From positions 1,922,001 to 1,986,000 of the forward strand of contig BRON01000002.1 in NCBI GenBank assembly GCA_024345305.1: DNA of 64,000 nt, written 5' to 3'. The stretch's first letter is position 1. Every line of letters starts with the position of its first letter. The notes under the pieces were generated by a model. The model made no database searches. It was not told where the DNA came from and worked only from the letters and a program-made list of their open reading frames with translations. Both the position numbers and the translations under genes were made by a program. Of this stretch, positions 40,344 to 51,249 are shown piece after piece. This DNA is from Mrakia gelida (Eukaryota > Basidiomycota > Tremellomycetes > Cystofilobasidiales > Mrakiaceae).

Positions 40344-40716
40344 GGTTCGTCGCGTCCTTCTTTTCGCTTTTCACTTCGAGCTCGCTCCTTCTCAGTCAAC
40401 TCTGATTTTCTTCTCGCTCTCTCCCTTGTGTTTGGGTTTTGCAGCAGTCAACAAGCTCAAACTCCAACGACGCGTCGGACCAACATCATCTCCGTTGTCT
40501 TTCACCTTCAGCATCATCTCTCTTTTCATCTCATCATCACTAGGTAGCCCCTCAGTCCTTTTTAACGATCTTATGCTTCTCTCTCCTTTTTCACTTTTAC
40601 CTCCCCTGAAGCACTTTTCTGGACCCAGTTCAATCGTCGAATTCGACGTCGTTCCCTTGCCTCCTCGAACTCCATCTTGCTCTTCCGCTCCCCTCCTCCC
40701 TTCGCCTTGCCAGAGG
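40344..40716. other. 3' UTR of H2A variant with an apparent intron, then leader of the permease gene
   Basis: One base after the H2A stop codon there is a good donor, GTTCGT (40345). A CTCTGATTT branch-like site and TTTTGCAG ending at 40444 follow, so an intron in the 3' UTR is likely. The rest is T/C-rich leader up to ATG 40717. GACGCGTC occurs at 40469-40476. Confidence 0.5.
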
Positions 40717-43423
40717 ATGGCTCTGAGCGCGGTCAGCTCACACAAGATCGATGGTCACTCAATCGCTGTACTCGTGATCTTCTTGCTCGTCAGTGAGTTC
40801 CGTTTTTTCTCCTCTCAAACGAAGCCCCATCTCGAAAGCTCAAGCTCACCGTTCGTTCCCTTCCTTCGTTTCACTCCCTTCTGGCAGACCTCCTCGTCGT
40901 CTTCCCCCTCCGAATCCCTCTCCCTCGCTTCCTCACCAGCTCCACCATCTTCGTCCTTCGTAAACTCCGGCTGCTCTCACCTCCCTCGCAGGATGAGCTC
41001 GACTCGACGTCTCCAAAGGAGAAGGTCCGCTTCGAGCTCGGTCTGAACTCAGCACCCGTCCTCGCCGTCCTCGTGCTGTTGGCTAGCCAGAGCATCGATG
41101 GAGCGACCGTCAGGAAGGGAATAGTAGGAGAAGAGACCGGAGTGAAACCCTACGATATCAGTGAGCTCGAACGTGTTCAACTCGCCAAGGGAGGGCAAAG
41201 GGAAGGAAGAACGAAGCTCACCTCCCTCCCTCCTTGCCCTCCCTGCCCTGCCTCCCTCCCTCTCCAACCACTCCATCTTTGCTCTTCGACCCAGTGCTCC
41301 TCTTCATCTCCCTCGCCTACCTCTCCATCTCCCTCGACGCGACTGGACTCCTTCGATACCTCGCCTTCCTCGTCTCGCAGAAAGGAGGCTCGTCCGGACC
41401 TCGCCTCTACCTCAGTTTCTACGTCTTCTTCTTCGCATTTGGGATGCTCGTGGGCAACGATCCGATCGTGCTGTCTGGAACAGGGTTCCTCGTCTATGTG
41501 AGCTTCTTCTCCTGGGCGACGTGTCGAGGAGAAGCGATTGGAAAGTTCGGAGGGAGGGCTCGTCGCGAGCAACTCGACTGACTCGCGTCTCCCTTGTCTT
41601 GTTGTTTCTTTCAGTTCACTCGAGTCACAGGCGTGAGCCCGAGAGCTTGGTTGTTTGCCCAGTTTGCAGCTGGTTCGTATCTCTCAACTCCTCCGCTGAG
41701 TCGAACAGTCCTGACCTCTTCGTCGTTGGCGTTTCTTCCTGATCAGCGAACATCGGTACGCTCTCGCACTTTCCCTCTGTTCTTCACATCAAAGAGAGGG
41801 CCTCACTCGATTCCTCTTTCTACAGCCTCTGCCATCCTCGTCTCCTCCAACCCCACGAACCTCATCCTCTCCTCGTCGTTCGACCTCCGCTTCACAACCT
41901 ACACCGCTTGGTCGATTCTCCCCGCCATCGCGTGCGCCGTAGCAGCGTATCCGGTCTTGCTCTACTGGGAACATCGAGGAGAAGTCCCCAAGACGATGGA
42001 GGAGGTCGACGTCGAGCCTGGGAGAGCGTTGGTGGATCCGTGGGGAGCCGTGATCGGATCGTGTTTGCTCGCTGCGACTTTGATCGTGCTGGTCGCTGGG
42101 AGTGCTGCTGGTATCTTGGGAGGTGTTTGGGAGGTGAGTCTCGACGCTTCTTCTGCTTTCGAATCCTTGAAGGTCGTCGATTCTAGAAGGCTGATCTCGT
42201 TCTTTCGACGCAGGTGACCGTCCCCGCCGCGCTGCTGATGCTCGTCCGAGACATCGTGCACGATCTCAGGGAAGGATCTCGAGGAGGGAACGCTGGAAGA
42301 CCTCAAGCATCAGAAGATGAAGTCACCGATGGAGGAATAATACGGCGGAGGAGTTCCGTCGCGGATCCTTTGAGCGGCGAAGGGATCGAGCTGACTCGAC
42401 GCGTCGGAAAGGAGGAGGTCGATCTTGCGGACGCTGGAGACGTCGCTACTAGGATGGAGGACCCATCTTCCAGCTCGGTCGCCGTTAAAGAGGCCGTAGC
42501 TACCTCCTCAACAGCAACTCTCACCACTTCGACGGTCCCCAAGAGCCTCAATCGACGGACGTCCTCAGCAGCCGCTCCTCTCTCCCGTCCTCCTACCATC
42601 CCCTCTTCCCCTCCCTCCGAACCTCGTCGAACCCTCCCTTCCCTCCTTGCCGCTCTCTCGGAACGGTTCCCGACACCCAGCCAAACCTTCCGACATCTAC
42701 CCTTCCCTCTTCTCGTGAGCTCGTCTCTTCCTCTCTTCTCCTCTCGTCGCGTCCATCTCGCTCGCTCACTTCCCTCCTCCCTTCGTCTTCTCAACCAGCC
42801 CTTCGCCTTCTCAATGTTCATCCTCGTCGACGGTCTAGCATCAGCCGGCTGGTCTCGCGTCTTCGCCGTCTGGTGGGGAGCCCTAGCAGATCAAACAGGA
42901 ACCACTGGCGTAGTGTTCTTCATGGTTTCCCTCAGCGTCGTCCTTTGCAACGTGAGTCGACCTCCTTCCCTTTCTCCCCAACCTCGCTCTCTCTCGCAGC
43001 CTGACCCCCTTCGATTCGCTTTGTTTGCCTCAGGTTGTCGGAACCAACATAGGCTGCTGCCTCCTCCTCACCTCAATGCTCCAAACCTGGAACCAAACCC
43101 ACTCCCCTCCTCAACGTCAACTCACCGCCGCTATCTACTCCCTCGCGCTGGGATCCAACCTCGGAGCGGTCTCGTTTACTTTCCCTGCGTCGCTGGCGGG
43201 TTTGCTGTGGAGGAGGATCCTGAGTCAGAAGGGGATCAGGGTGGGGAGGGTGGAGTTTGCGAGACGGTGAGTCGCGTCGTTCTTCTTCCCTCCTCCTCCC
43301 TTCTTTCGAGACGCTGACTTTCTCTCCTTTCGACTTCTCAGGAACTACAAAGTCCTCCTCGTAACCGTCCTCGTCGGATCAGCAGTTCTCGTAGGAGAGG
43401 TCGTCGTTATGATCCCGAACTAG
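40717..43423 (+). CDS. ArsB/citrate-transporter-like (IT superfamily) membrane permease
   Basis: Multi-pass secondary transporter for an anion or metalloid. MALSAVSSHKIDGHSIAVLV starts helix 1. Further helices are VLLFISLAYLSISLD, YLSFYVFFFAFGMLVGNDPI, SILPAIACAVAAYPVLLYW, CLLAATLIVLVAGSAAGIL and several more to YKVLLVTVLVGSAVLVGEVV. Stop TAG is at 43421-43423. The central motif ANIASAILVSSNPTNLIL is the re-entrant loop typical of ArsB/NhaD/CitM-type permeases (NPTN). A long Ser/Arg-rich loop (about 42290-42700) divides the two halves. The substrate cannot be read; fungal relatives are mostly annotated only as citrate-transporter-like. About ten exons, all in phase. Two neighbouring NPT half-loops (NPTN here, LGSNLGAVSFT in the second half) fit the inverted-repeat fold. 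Confidence 0.85.
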
Positions 43424-43489
43424 AGAAACGAACGAGAGCGAGATGGGATGTCATGAAGATCGTCAAAACACAACTGATACGAAAACAGA

Positions 43490-45397
43490 TCAATCATCGT
43501 CCCCCGTCAGATCAATCACCTGGATAGGAGGAGCTCGCTCCTTTCCCTTCACACTTCCGACACCTGCTGCAGGTTGAGAACTCGGTTGCTCGAGCTTCGT
43601 TTCCGTCTGGCGAACCAAAAGCGAGTCGAGAACGAAAGGTCAGTGTGAGCTCTGACTCTCTTTCTCTTTCTCGCGGGAGGAAGGGTGTAGGTCAGGAACG
43701 TACCTTCACACCACCACCACTCAGCCTAGCAGCCTTAGCCTCTCTAGCCTTCTTCTTCGCTTCGGCGAGTCGTCGCTACAGTAATTCAATCCCAACCAAC
43801 CCAAACCCAAAACGCGAGCACCAGTCAGCTCGTCCTTCCCTCCCTCAACCCCAAACACCAAACCCTCACTCACCTCCAACTCAGCAACCTCCTTATCCTC
43901 GTCCACACCCGCCACACCCAACTCATTCTTCACCTCCTCCTCTTCCTTCTCAAGATCGATCTGTCGATTTCGATCCCCGTCCCTCGAGCGCTTGTATCTC
44001 GGTTTGACGTCGTCAGGACCGAAGTTGTCAGGCAGGGCGTCGATGTCGATGGGGGATTCGGAGCGACGATGAGATGGGGCTGGAGCGGCTGAGCCGCGGA
44101 TGGAGGGGGAGGGGGCTGAGAGACGGGCTGGAGCGAAACGAAAGGAAAGAAAGAGGAGGGGGGGGGGGAGGGTGAGAAAGACGCGTCGGATTGAAGGCGG
44201 ATTCGGGGCTGGATGGACTGACGATTGTTTCCGAGCCTCGAAGGACCAGCTTGAGGAGGAGGAGGCATTTGAGGAGCGAGGGGTGGGAGAGGTTTGTTGT
44301 CGATTTGGAGGGCGTCGTGGGAGGCGGCTGGGAAGGAAACCAGACGAAGCGAAGCGAAGCGAGTTCAGTCGCGTGCGAGAGAGAGACGAGAAGAGAAGAG
44401 AAAAGAGAAGGGAAGAGGTAGTGAAGCGAACAGCTATCCTCTCCGTAGGCTCCCATTGCCTTGAGAACGTCTCGAGATCGGTAGAGGAAGACGAACTCGA
44501 CGTATGGCGAGGCGGGGAGGTCCTCGTAGTGGAACTCGACCTTTCGTTGAGGGACGATGGGGATGGTTTCGCCGTAGCTGGAGCGAAACGAAGGTGGGTC
44601 AGTTCGGCGAGAAAGCGCGTTCGGGGTTAGAAGAGGTGAGAGCTTACGTGGTAGAGCGACTGATCTTGTTCTTCTTGACGCTGAGAAAAGAAAACGAGGA
44701 GAAGGTCAGTCTTTGCGTTCGCGTCGAACACGAGGAGGAGTCGAGGGCCGAAGGGAGCCTGAGACTCACGCGACCTCATGAAGAGCCCTCTCCCTCGGCT
44801 GCCTGAACTCGGTATGCTGACCGACTGCGGACATCTGGACTCGGCAGAGCTTGACCTCGATCCGTCCGACCTTCGAACCATCGGCGAAGGGCGACGCGAT
44901 TTCTTCGTTGTCGGTTGTTTTCTGGACGACCGGACGACCAAAGTCGAGGAAGAGGAGAGTTCAGCGGCTTGCTCGTGGTAAAATTGAGGACTGCTTGACC
45001 GTGAGAGACAGCCACTCACGACCTGAGCGAACGCGAACGGCACGACGGACGAAGTCGAGTCCAGCGCTCCCTTTCGATGCCTGTAGCGTCTGAACCCGTT
45101 CAACCAGCCTTGGGTAGCAGCTTCCGAGTCCCCGTCAAGTTAGACGAGACCGTTGACGGCTGGAGCGTCGTCTGAGATGCTTTCGTAGACGATGGCGAAC
45201 CTCTGGGAAAGGGAAGGAAAGGAGATGGTGAGCTTGAGCTCCTTCTCCCTGGCGTGAGCTCGACCTCTCGTTCGACCTACCTTTTCACTCTCCGAAGCGA
45301 TGAAACAGGTCATCTGGTTCCCATCTTGAGTGATCTGAAGCTCTTCAGCTACTCTTCCCTCGATCTTGATGTAGGCAGAGAACCCTCGAAGTCGCAT
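43490..45397 (-). pseudogene. DUF7918-like gene interrupted by one in-frame stop codon
   Basis: Basidiomycete-type protein of unknown function resembling DUF7918 (family assignment from memory, moderate). It starts at ATG 45397 with MRLRGFSAYIKIEGRVAEEL, then QITQDGNQMTCFIASESEK and RFAIVYESISDDAPAVNGLV. TAA follows at 45142-45140. The same frame then continues without break as LDGDSEAATQGWLNGFRRYR and on through further exons (KTTDNEEIASPFADGSKVGR, IEVKLCRVQMSAVGQH, KVEFHYEDLPASPYVEFVFL). The C-terminus is Lys/Glu-rich and ends GKERAPPIQVIDLTGDDD at TGA 43490-43492. Only this one codon breaks the gene. A TAC or TAT to TAA change would explain it, because V-Y-L-D-G reads well. A sequencing error, or a 42-base in-frame intron (GTCTCG...AAG), cannot be excluded. 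A transposon-like element sits 77 bases upstream. Confidence 0.72.
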
Positions 45398-45465
45398 AGA
45401 GCCAGGTGAAGGGAGGACAACGTTTCCAGCTGGGAGGAGAGGAGGGTCAAAGGGAGCACGAAGAG

Positions 45466-45474
45466 GCAAGGAGA
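45466..45474 (+). repeat. Target-site duplication, left copy (GCAAGGAGA)
   Basis: Nine bases directly abutting the left arm, identical to 46398-46406. The base before each copy (G) also matches, but the arms pair symmetrically only with a 9-bp duplication. Confidence 0.8.
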
Positions 45475-45734
45475 CAGACTCGATATCCAGTCCATGTTCG
45501 TTACAACCTCCTCCTTATAATTTTTTGTAATAGAGGTCGGTTTCTCTCTCATGGACTGAATTCAAGTTCCTAGGGCCCCAGCGTCGCCGATCCAGCCGGA
45601 GTTTAAAATCCTCAAAAGTGCTGCTAGAGAGAAAATTCTTTTTCGAGCATAGAAGTTGACCAAAAAGAGCCCACGTGCCAAAATTTGAGAGCTTGAAAAT
45701 CTTCCTCCGATGAGCTGCGAGGACTCAAAATCCC
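45475..45734 (+). repeat. Left terminal inverted repeat arm (260 bp)
   Basis: Reads CAGACTCGATATCCAGTCC at the outer end and GAGGACTCAAAATCCC at the inner end. It is the reverse complement of 46138-46397 with two mismatches seen by eye. Confidence 0.88.
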
Positions 45735-46137
45735 GCCTCGAACGAGCTCGGAAGGGCGAGCTTGAGCTCCCTCCCTTCCCCTTTGCGAGCGCTGGTATGA
45801 CTCTCCCCCTGTGCCTGTGACTCTGAACTCTTCGTCAGGTCATCTCAGATGGTAATGACGACTACTGATTCATCCAGCTTTCATTTCTGAGCTCTTGAAG
45901 CTCTCTCGTTCTCTCATCTTCTCCCTCCTCCACGAGCTCCTTCCCTCCTCCCGTCCTTGCCTTCTCCGCCTTCGTTCTCGTTGGCTTCCACTCTTTTTCG
46001 CATAAAAGTGCCACGAGGCAAGTAATTTGAGGCTCTACTTCCCAATCGAGTCATCATTTTGAGAATTTTCACGCTGCAGGAGACGAGGCGTCGGGCGAGT
46101 CGACTGCAGGCTCTCCTCCGGGAGGGTGAGGAAGGAA

Positions 46138-46397
46138 GGGACTTTGAGTCCTCGCAGCTCATCGGAGGAAGATTTTCAAGCTCTCAAATTTTGGCTCGTG
46201 GGCTCTTTTTGGTCAACTTCTATGCTCGAAAAAGAATTTTCTCTCTAGCAGCACTTTTGAGGATTTTAAACTCCGGCTGGATCGGCGACGCTGGGGCCCT
46301 AGGAACTTGAATTCAGTCCATGAGAGAGAAACCGACCTCTATTACAAAAAATTATAAGGAGGAGGTTGTAACGAACATGGACTGGATATCGAGTCTG
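46138..46397 (-). repeat. Right terminal inverted repeat arm (260 bp)
   Basis: Begins GGGACTTTGAGTCCTC at the inner end and finishes GGATATCGAGTCTG at the outer end. Pairs over its full length with the left arm. Confidence 0.88.
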
Positions 46398-46406
46398 GCA
46401 AGGAGA
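46398..46406 (+). repeat. Target-site duplication, right copy (GCAAGGAGA)
   Basis: Nine bases directly abutting the right arm, identical to 45466-45474. Confidence 0.8.
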
Positions 46407-46611
46407 GTCAGCCGTGAGCTCTAAGGGGTCAGTTCTTCGAATATGAGCTTCTCCTGAAGGCGCACGAGCTTACTGGTATATCTTCGAGTTCTGTTGGTAT
46501 CGTGGTCGGGTGGCAAAGGAGGGTTCTCGTTCTCGAAAGCTGAGCTCTCCTCTTTCCTTCGTTCGAGCTCACCTTCTCAAGAGTCTCGCAACCCCGACAA
46601 ACGACTTTACG

Positions 46612-48578
46612 ATGGCTTCTCAAGGATCAACCTACAAACCCAAAAAGCATGCGGCTTTCCTCATTCGATGTCTGAGAGGAATGCCTCCGTCAGCTATCTC
46701 GCTCGACAGCAACAGGTGAGTTCGTTGAAGGAGAAGGAGGAGGGAGGGAAGGAGAGGGTCGAGCTCAACTTCTTCGAACGAGATGGGAGGGGTTCTGGAG
46801 ACCCGAGGACTTCCAGATCTATCTCAGTAGTCGAGGAAGCTCATGAGAGGGGCCTGATGCAGTCTGGAATATACACGAAGACCCGAAGCCGCTGTAGAGC
46901 TCATCGATGGAAGCTGAACACTTCACCTCCTCCTCCCTCTCCTTCAGGATGACTCTCGCCTACTTCCTCGTCGCCTCCCTCGATCTCATAGGAGCCCTCT
47001 TCACAGACACCAAGGAAGCAGATCGCAACGAATGGATAGAGTGGGTTTGGGACCAACAGCTTCGTCAGTATCGCTTTCCCTTTCATCTCGAGCTCACCCG
47101 TTCTCCTTCTCGAGCTCACCTCTCATCCCTCCTTCCATCTCCCCCAGCTGCTGGAGGTTTCCGAGGCTCGCCCTTCTCAGGTCCCTTCGAAGATGCTTGC
47201 TCTTCCTCTTCTACCACTCCTGTGAGTTTCACCTCGCGCCCTGTTCCGAGACAAAGCTCACCTTCCCATCGCTCTCGCTCGTCAGTCCCCAACCCACTCG
47301 TCCTCCCAAGCCCACCTCGCCTCCTCCTACACCGCTCTTCTCCTTCTCTCCCTCCTTCGAGCACCTATGGACCGTCTCAATCGACCTGGACTCATCAGAT
47401 TCGTCAAGTCTTGTCAGCTTCCCATCGGATCGTGCGTCTCGTTTCTCGACCCATCTCCTCGTCTCCCTCGTTCGCGTCGACTCACCTCTTCTTGCTCTCG
47501 TTTGTTCGTCTCAGGTTCTCGCCCCTCCGCCTCGAAATGAACGCCGAAGACGACGTCCGAATGGTCCTCTGCGCGTGTGTCATCTCGGATCTGCTTGGGG
47601 ACTGGAGCGGCGTGAATGTCGGGCGGGCGACGAGTTTCGTGGAACGCTGTCTGGTGAGCACCCTTGTCTCGACGTCTCTCTTTCTCTTATCTCACGCTTC
47701 TTCCTAACTCAGTTTGCTCCTTTTGCAGACCTACGAAGGAGGCTACGGTCAACGACCAGGTCAGGAAGCTCAGGGTTCGTTTCCGTCCATCCTCCTCCGT
47801 CATCGTTCCGTTTCCGTTCGCGCGTCTCGCTCACCCTCTCCCCTTCCTTCCGTTATTCCTCAGGCGGCACCACCTACTGCTCCCTCGTCTCCCTCCGCCT
47901 TCTCTCCGCCGCTCCTTCCCAACCCTCATCCCCATCGTCTTTCCCACCCTCCACCGTCCGCAAAACAATCAACTGGTGTCTCCATCGTCAAATCCCCCAA
48001 ACTCACATTACCCCTCCCTCCTCCTCTTCCTTCTCGCCACCGGAAGTCCGAGGAGGAGGCTTCCAAGGCCGGACAGGCAAGAAAGGGGACGCGTGCTACT
48101 CGTTCTGGGTTGGAGGGGCTCTTTGTGTGAGTTGAGTCGAGTCGAGGCAAACCGAGAAGAGTTGGGTTGAAACTGACGCGTCGTTCTCGATCTTTGGTTT
48201 CAATTCGGTTCACACAGGTTCTCGGAGCTGAAAACATGGTCTCCACTCCTCCGAATCGAGCGTTCATTCTGAGGTGTCAATCTCCTGTGGGAGGATTTGG
48301 GAAAGCTCCTGGGGAACGACCTGGTGAGTCGCGTTCGCGTTCGCGTTCGAACTTTCGCTTCGTTCCCGACGACTGATCGCCCTTTCGTTATTCCGTGGGT
48401 GGGTGCGTCGACAGACCCCTTTCACACCTACACCTCCCTCGCAGCTCTTTCCCTTCTCAAGTCGAGCGCGGACGAGGAGGATCTCAGGTTGGGAGAGATG
48501 GATCCTGTGCGGAACGTGGGCGTGGAAGCGGTGAGGTGGTTTGAGGGGGAGAGGGAGAGGTTGGGTTGGCTGAGTTGA
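46612..48578 (+). CDS. CDC43: Geranylgeranyltransferase type I beta subunit (Cdc43)
   Basis: Catalytic beta subunit that, with the Ram2 alpha subunit, attaches geranylgeranyl to CaaX proteins such as Rho GTPases. MASQGSTYKPKKHAAFLIRC begins at ATG 46612. Family blocks follow: ISLDSNRMTLAYFLVASLDL, AAGGFRGSPFSGPFEDACSS, SSYTALLLLSLLRAPMDRLN, FVKSCQLPIGSFSPL and TYEGGYGQRPGQEAQGGTTY. The zinc site has Asp and Cys in GDACYSFWVGGALC (codons 48088-48096) and His in DPFHTYTSL (48423-48425). GGFGKAPGERP is also present. Stop is at 48576-48578. About nine exons, all phase-consistent and intact. The transposon-like element ends about 205 bases upstream of the ATG and so lies in the promoter. Confidence 0.94.
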
Positions 48579-48846
48579 GTGTTCAGAGTCGAGTAGAGAT
48601 TTATGTTCGGCTACCTTTCACTGCGAGAAGGGAGAGGAGCAGAGAGATGGTGAACGGGAAATAGCGTCGACGCGTCCGTCTCTCATTCGCTCACTCGTCT
48701 TTCCGTTTCCAGTCGTTCGGTCGTTTCACGGTTACAGACATGGGTAGTGAGGCAGGAAGTACGGTATGGTAAGCAACCAAAGCGAGGTGCGACTAGATGT
48801 GGCTAAAGGTAAACAAACAACCCAGCAAAAGCTTTCGGCGAATCGT

Positions 48847-51040
48847 CTAGTCGAGCTTCCTTCGATCTCCCCAACCGAGCTTCCTCTCTCCGAGCTTCCT
48901 CCTCTCGTTTCCCTGGGTCAAGCTGATCCAGACCTGGCGACGAGAACAACACAAGAATCGAGCGAGGGAAGGGAAACGAGGGTCAGCACGACGAAATAGA
49001 GAACGAGGAGGAGCGGAAAAGGGAAGACTCACCCTCTTGAAGTAAGTCTCAACAGGCCAGAACATGGCGACTCGCTTCTTGTAGACGGAGGCATAGAGGG
49101 GGTATTTAGGGGTGGAGATCCACTCGGTGAAGAGGCTGTGGGTGGAAGGCAAAGACGAGGTCAGCGAGAACGAAATCGAAACGAGACGCGTTTCGTCTTC
49201 TCGTTTCTTCACGAAGCCAAAGTCCGAGGAGAAGATAGAGAAAAAAGAGGGTCAGACTCACGTAGAACCCATAAACAGCCCCGAAAGCGCGAGGGGTCCA
49301 GCAATAGCCCAGAACGGGAAGCTCTCAACGAGCACGACGTCCTTGACGAGGAGCTCGAGGGTCTTGATCAAATCGTCTCCGGTCGCGTGGAAGGTCTTGA
49401 GGACGGCGGTGGGGAAGCCTCGGAAGAGCGGGAGGATGGGGAAGAAGGATTGGAGCCACCAGAAGGTTTGTTCGAGGGCGAAGGCGGGGCTGGGAGGCAC
49501 GAAGACGCGTCGAGAAAGACGGGTCAGCCCGCGAACAAAGCTGAGAGGATGCGACGTGGGTTGGAACTCACTGCCTAGAGTAAGCCCAAGTTCCCTGAGC
49601 GACGAATCCTCGCTTCCTGTCCTCCTCTCCCCAAGTAATCGAAGGTCCGAGTCCGAGAGGGAAGAGCGTCCACTTCTTCGTCTTGGATCGCTTCGACTCG
49701 GGGGTGTGCTTCCAGGATTGGTACCTATACGAGCCACCAACAGATATGTCAGAGTCGGTTCCAGCTCAAGTCAGGAGGGTGCGACGACTCACGACTGCTG
49801 AATCCCATCCGAGACGTATTCGCCGTAAACGCAGAGGAGAGCGAGCGACGCGAGGACGTAGTCGGAGGTGGTGAGGTAAGGGTAGGTCATGAGCGCGTGG
49901 GAGACCTTCTCAGGGAGGGGAGGGGAGTGGTAGGTCTGAGGGTGGGCTTGGATGAGGAGGTAGTGGGAGGGGATGGCGATCATCAGGAGGAGGATGTTTT
50001 GGTAGAGAGCTAAAAGAACGACGAAAGGAGCCGGAAACAAAGGTTAGTTCGAGCTGAAGAAGAATTCAGAATGGAAGGGATGGAGAACGCACCGATGAAG
50101 GTGAAGTTAAAGATCCTGAAAGCCCAAGCAGGGACCATATCTCGAGCTACGGGCCATCTGAAGAGGGAACGCGAGGAGGAGGGAGGAATGAAGCGATGTC
50201 AGCTCGGTCAAACCTTCTTCCTCGACGCAACTGAGGTATGCCGATGAAGCACTAACCTGTAATCCTCAGACCTGGGATCGAAGAATCCTCTCCTAGCAGC
50301 GTTGTAGGTCAACCTCGCGGACCAGATGCACTGAGTCGCGAGCGCGAGGGCTTGTCGATGGTCGACGTTGTTGAGGAAGAACGTCCAGAAGGCTGCCATG
50401 GAGTCAGGTCGTTGGGCTGTAGGAAGGAGGGAGTAGAGAGCCACGAGGGGCTGGATGGTGAAATGGATGGTGTAGACGAGCTGAATTCCGGCGAAGATGG
50501 GACGATGAAAACAACGGGAGGGGGGAAGCGAAGGTGTGAGCTCGAACGAGTTTTTCGGCTCTCGACATTGTCCCTGCTTCGCTAGAGTCTCGCTTGAAAA
50601 GTTGATTACAGGAAGTTCTACGTACAGGTACGAAGGTCCAGACTCTGTCGACCTGGGAGACGTTTCCAGTGATCTCTCTGCGTTTGGATTCGGAGGGAAG
50701 AGCAAGGTCAGTTTCAACTCTCTCGTCTTCTTCTTCTGGATCTTCTCCCCCCTTCTCTTCCTCCCGCCCCTCAGCGTCAAACATGGACTCACCCAACGAG
50801 CCACGTCCAAAGAACGTTCCAGCTGCAAAGCAACAAAGCCGAGTGGATTGGCTGAGCGGTGAGGTAGAACTGCTTGAGAGCCTCGAGGGAAGGAGCTTTG
50901 GCGAGGGCTGAAAGAGCGACGGGGAAGGTCGAGATCGAGTAGAGCGGGAACGAAGGGAAGGGAGGGAGAGCCTCCATCAAAGGAAGGGCCTTCGGCGTGA
51001 GGAAGAGCGAAGAGCGAAGGGTGTCGAGAAAGGAGGACAT
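48847..51040 (-). CDS. DUF1295 / steroid 5-alpha-reductase-like membrane protein
   Basis: Integral membrane protein of the family with a C-terminal NADPH-binding reductase-like domain; the substrate is unknown. MSSFLDTLRSSLFLTPKALP starts at 51040. Helices include ALLLCSWNVLWTWLVG, LVYTIHFTIQPLVALYSLLP, FRIFNFTFIALYQNILLLMI and YVLASLALLCVYGEYVSDGI. The conserved C-terminal part is QQSYQSWKHTP ... RGFVAQGTWAYSR, matching the DUF1295 pattern of Gln-Gly-x-W-x-x-x-R. Then come FWAIAGPLALSGLFMGSTL and YPLYASVYKKRVAMFWP. Stop TAG is at 48847-48849. About 500 residues, with roughly nine exons. Convergent with CDC43 (268 bases between stops). Confidence 0.87.
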
Positions 51041-51249
51041 CGTGGTTGGAAGTCAGAAGAAGGGGGAGGAGATGAAAACGAAAGAAGCTCAAGATCGCGG
51101 CGGACGATCGAGTCGAAGTGGGCCGACGATGACGATTCAAATTTTATTTCCGCGACGCGTATGCTTGGACAAGTCGAGGGTGCAAGGATAAAATCGTCGA
51201 ATCGTGTATGATGGTCGTGAAAAGCAAGCTACTGGTACAGACGAGCGAT

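Larger units (their letters stand above)
45475..46397. mobile_element. Non-autonomous DNA transposon with 260-bp inverted arms (Mutator-like candidate)
   Basis: A 923-bp unit beginning CAGACTCGATATCC and ending with its inverse, GGATATCGAGTCTG. The two 260-bp arms differ at only two positions that I could see (CACGTG/CACGAG, and CAAAATCCC/CAAAGTCCC). The 403-bp centre is unrelated between sides, and no transposase frame is present. The whole unit is flanked by a perfect 9-bp direct repeat, GCAAGGAGA. Long terminal inverted repeats plus a 9-bp duplication are the pattern of Mutator-like (MULE) elements, though the CAG ends also recall hAT, which makes 8-bp duplications. The nearly identical arms suggest recent insertion or gene conversion between arms. 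It lies between the DUF7918-like gene (-) and CDC43 (+). It is more A/T-rich than its neighbours. Confidence 0.85.

Noticed and set aside
45101..45142. A 42-base intron that would remove the in-frame TAA of the DUF7918-like gene
   Set aside because: Far shorter than other introns here, with a weak GTCTCG donor and no pyrimidine tract. Kept only as a test for the nonsense finding.
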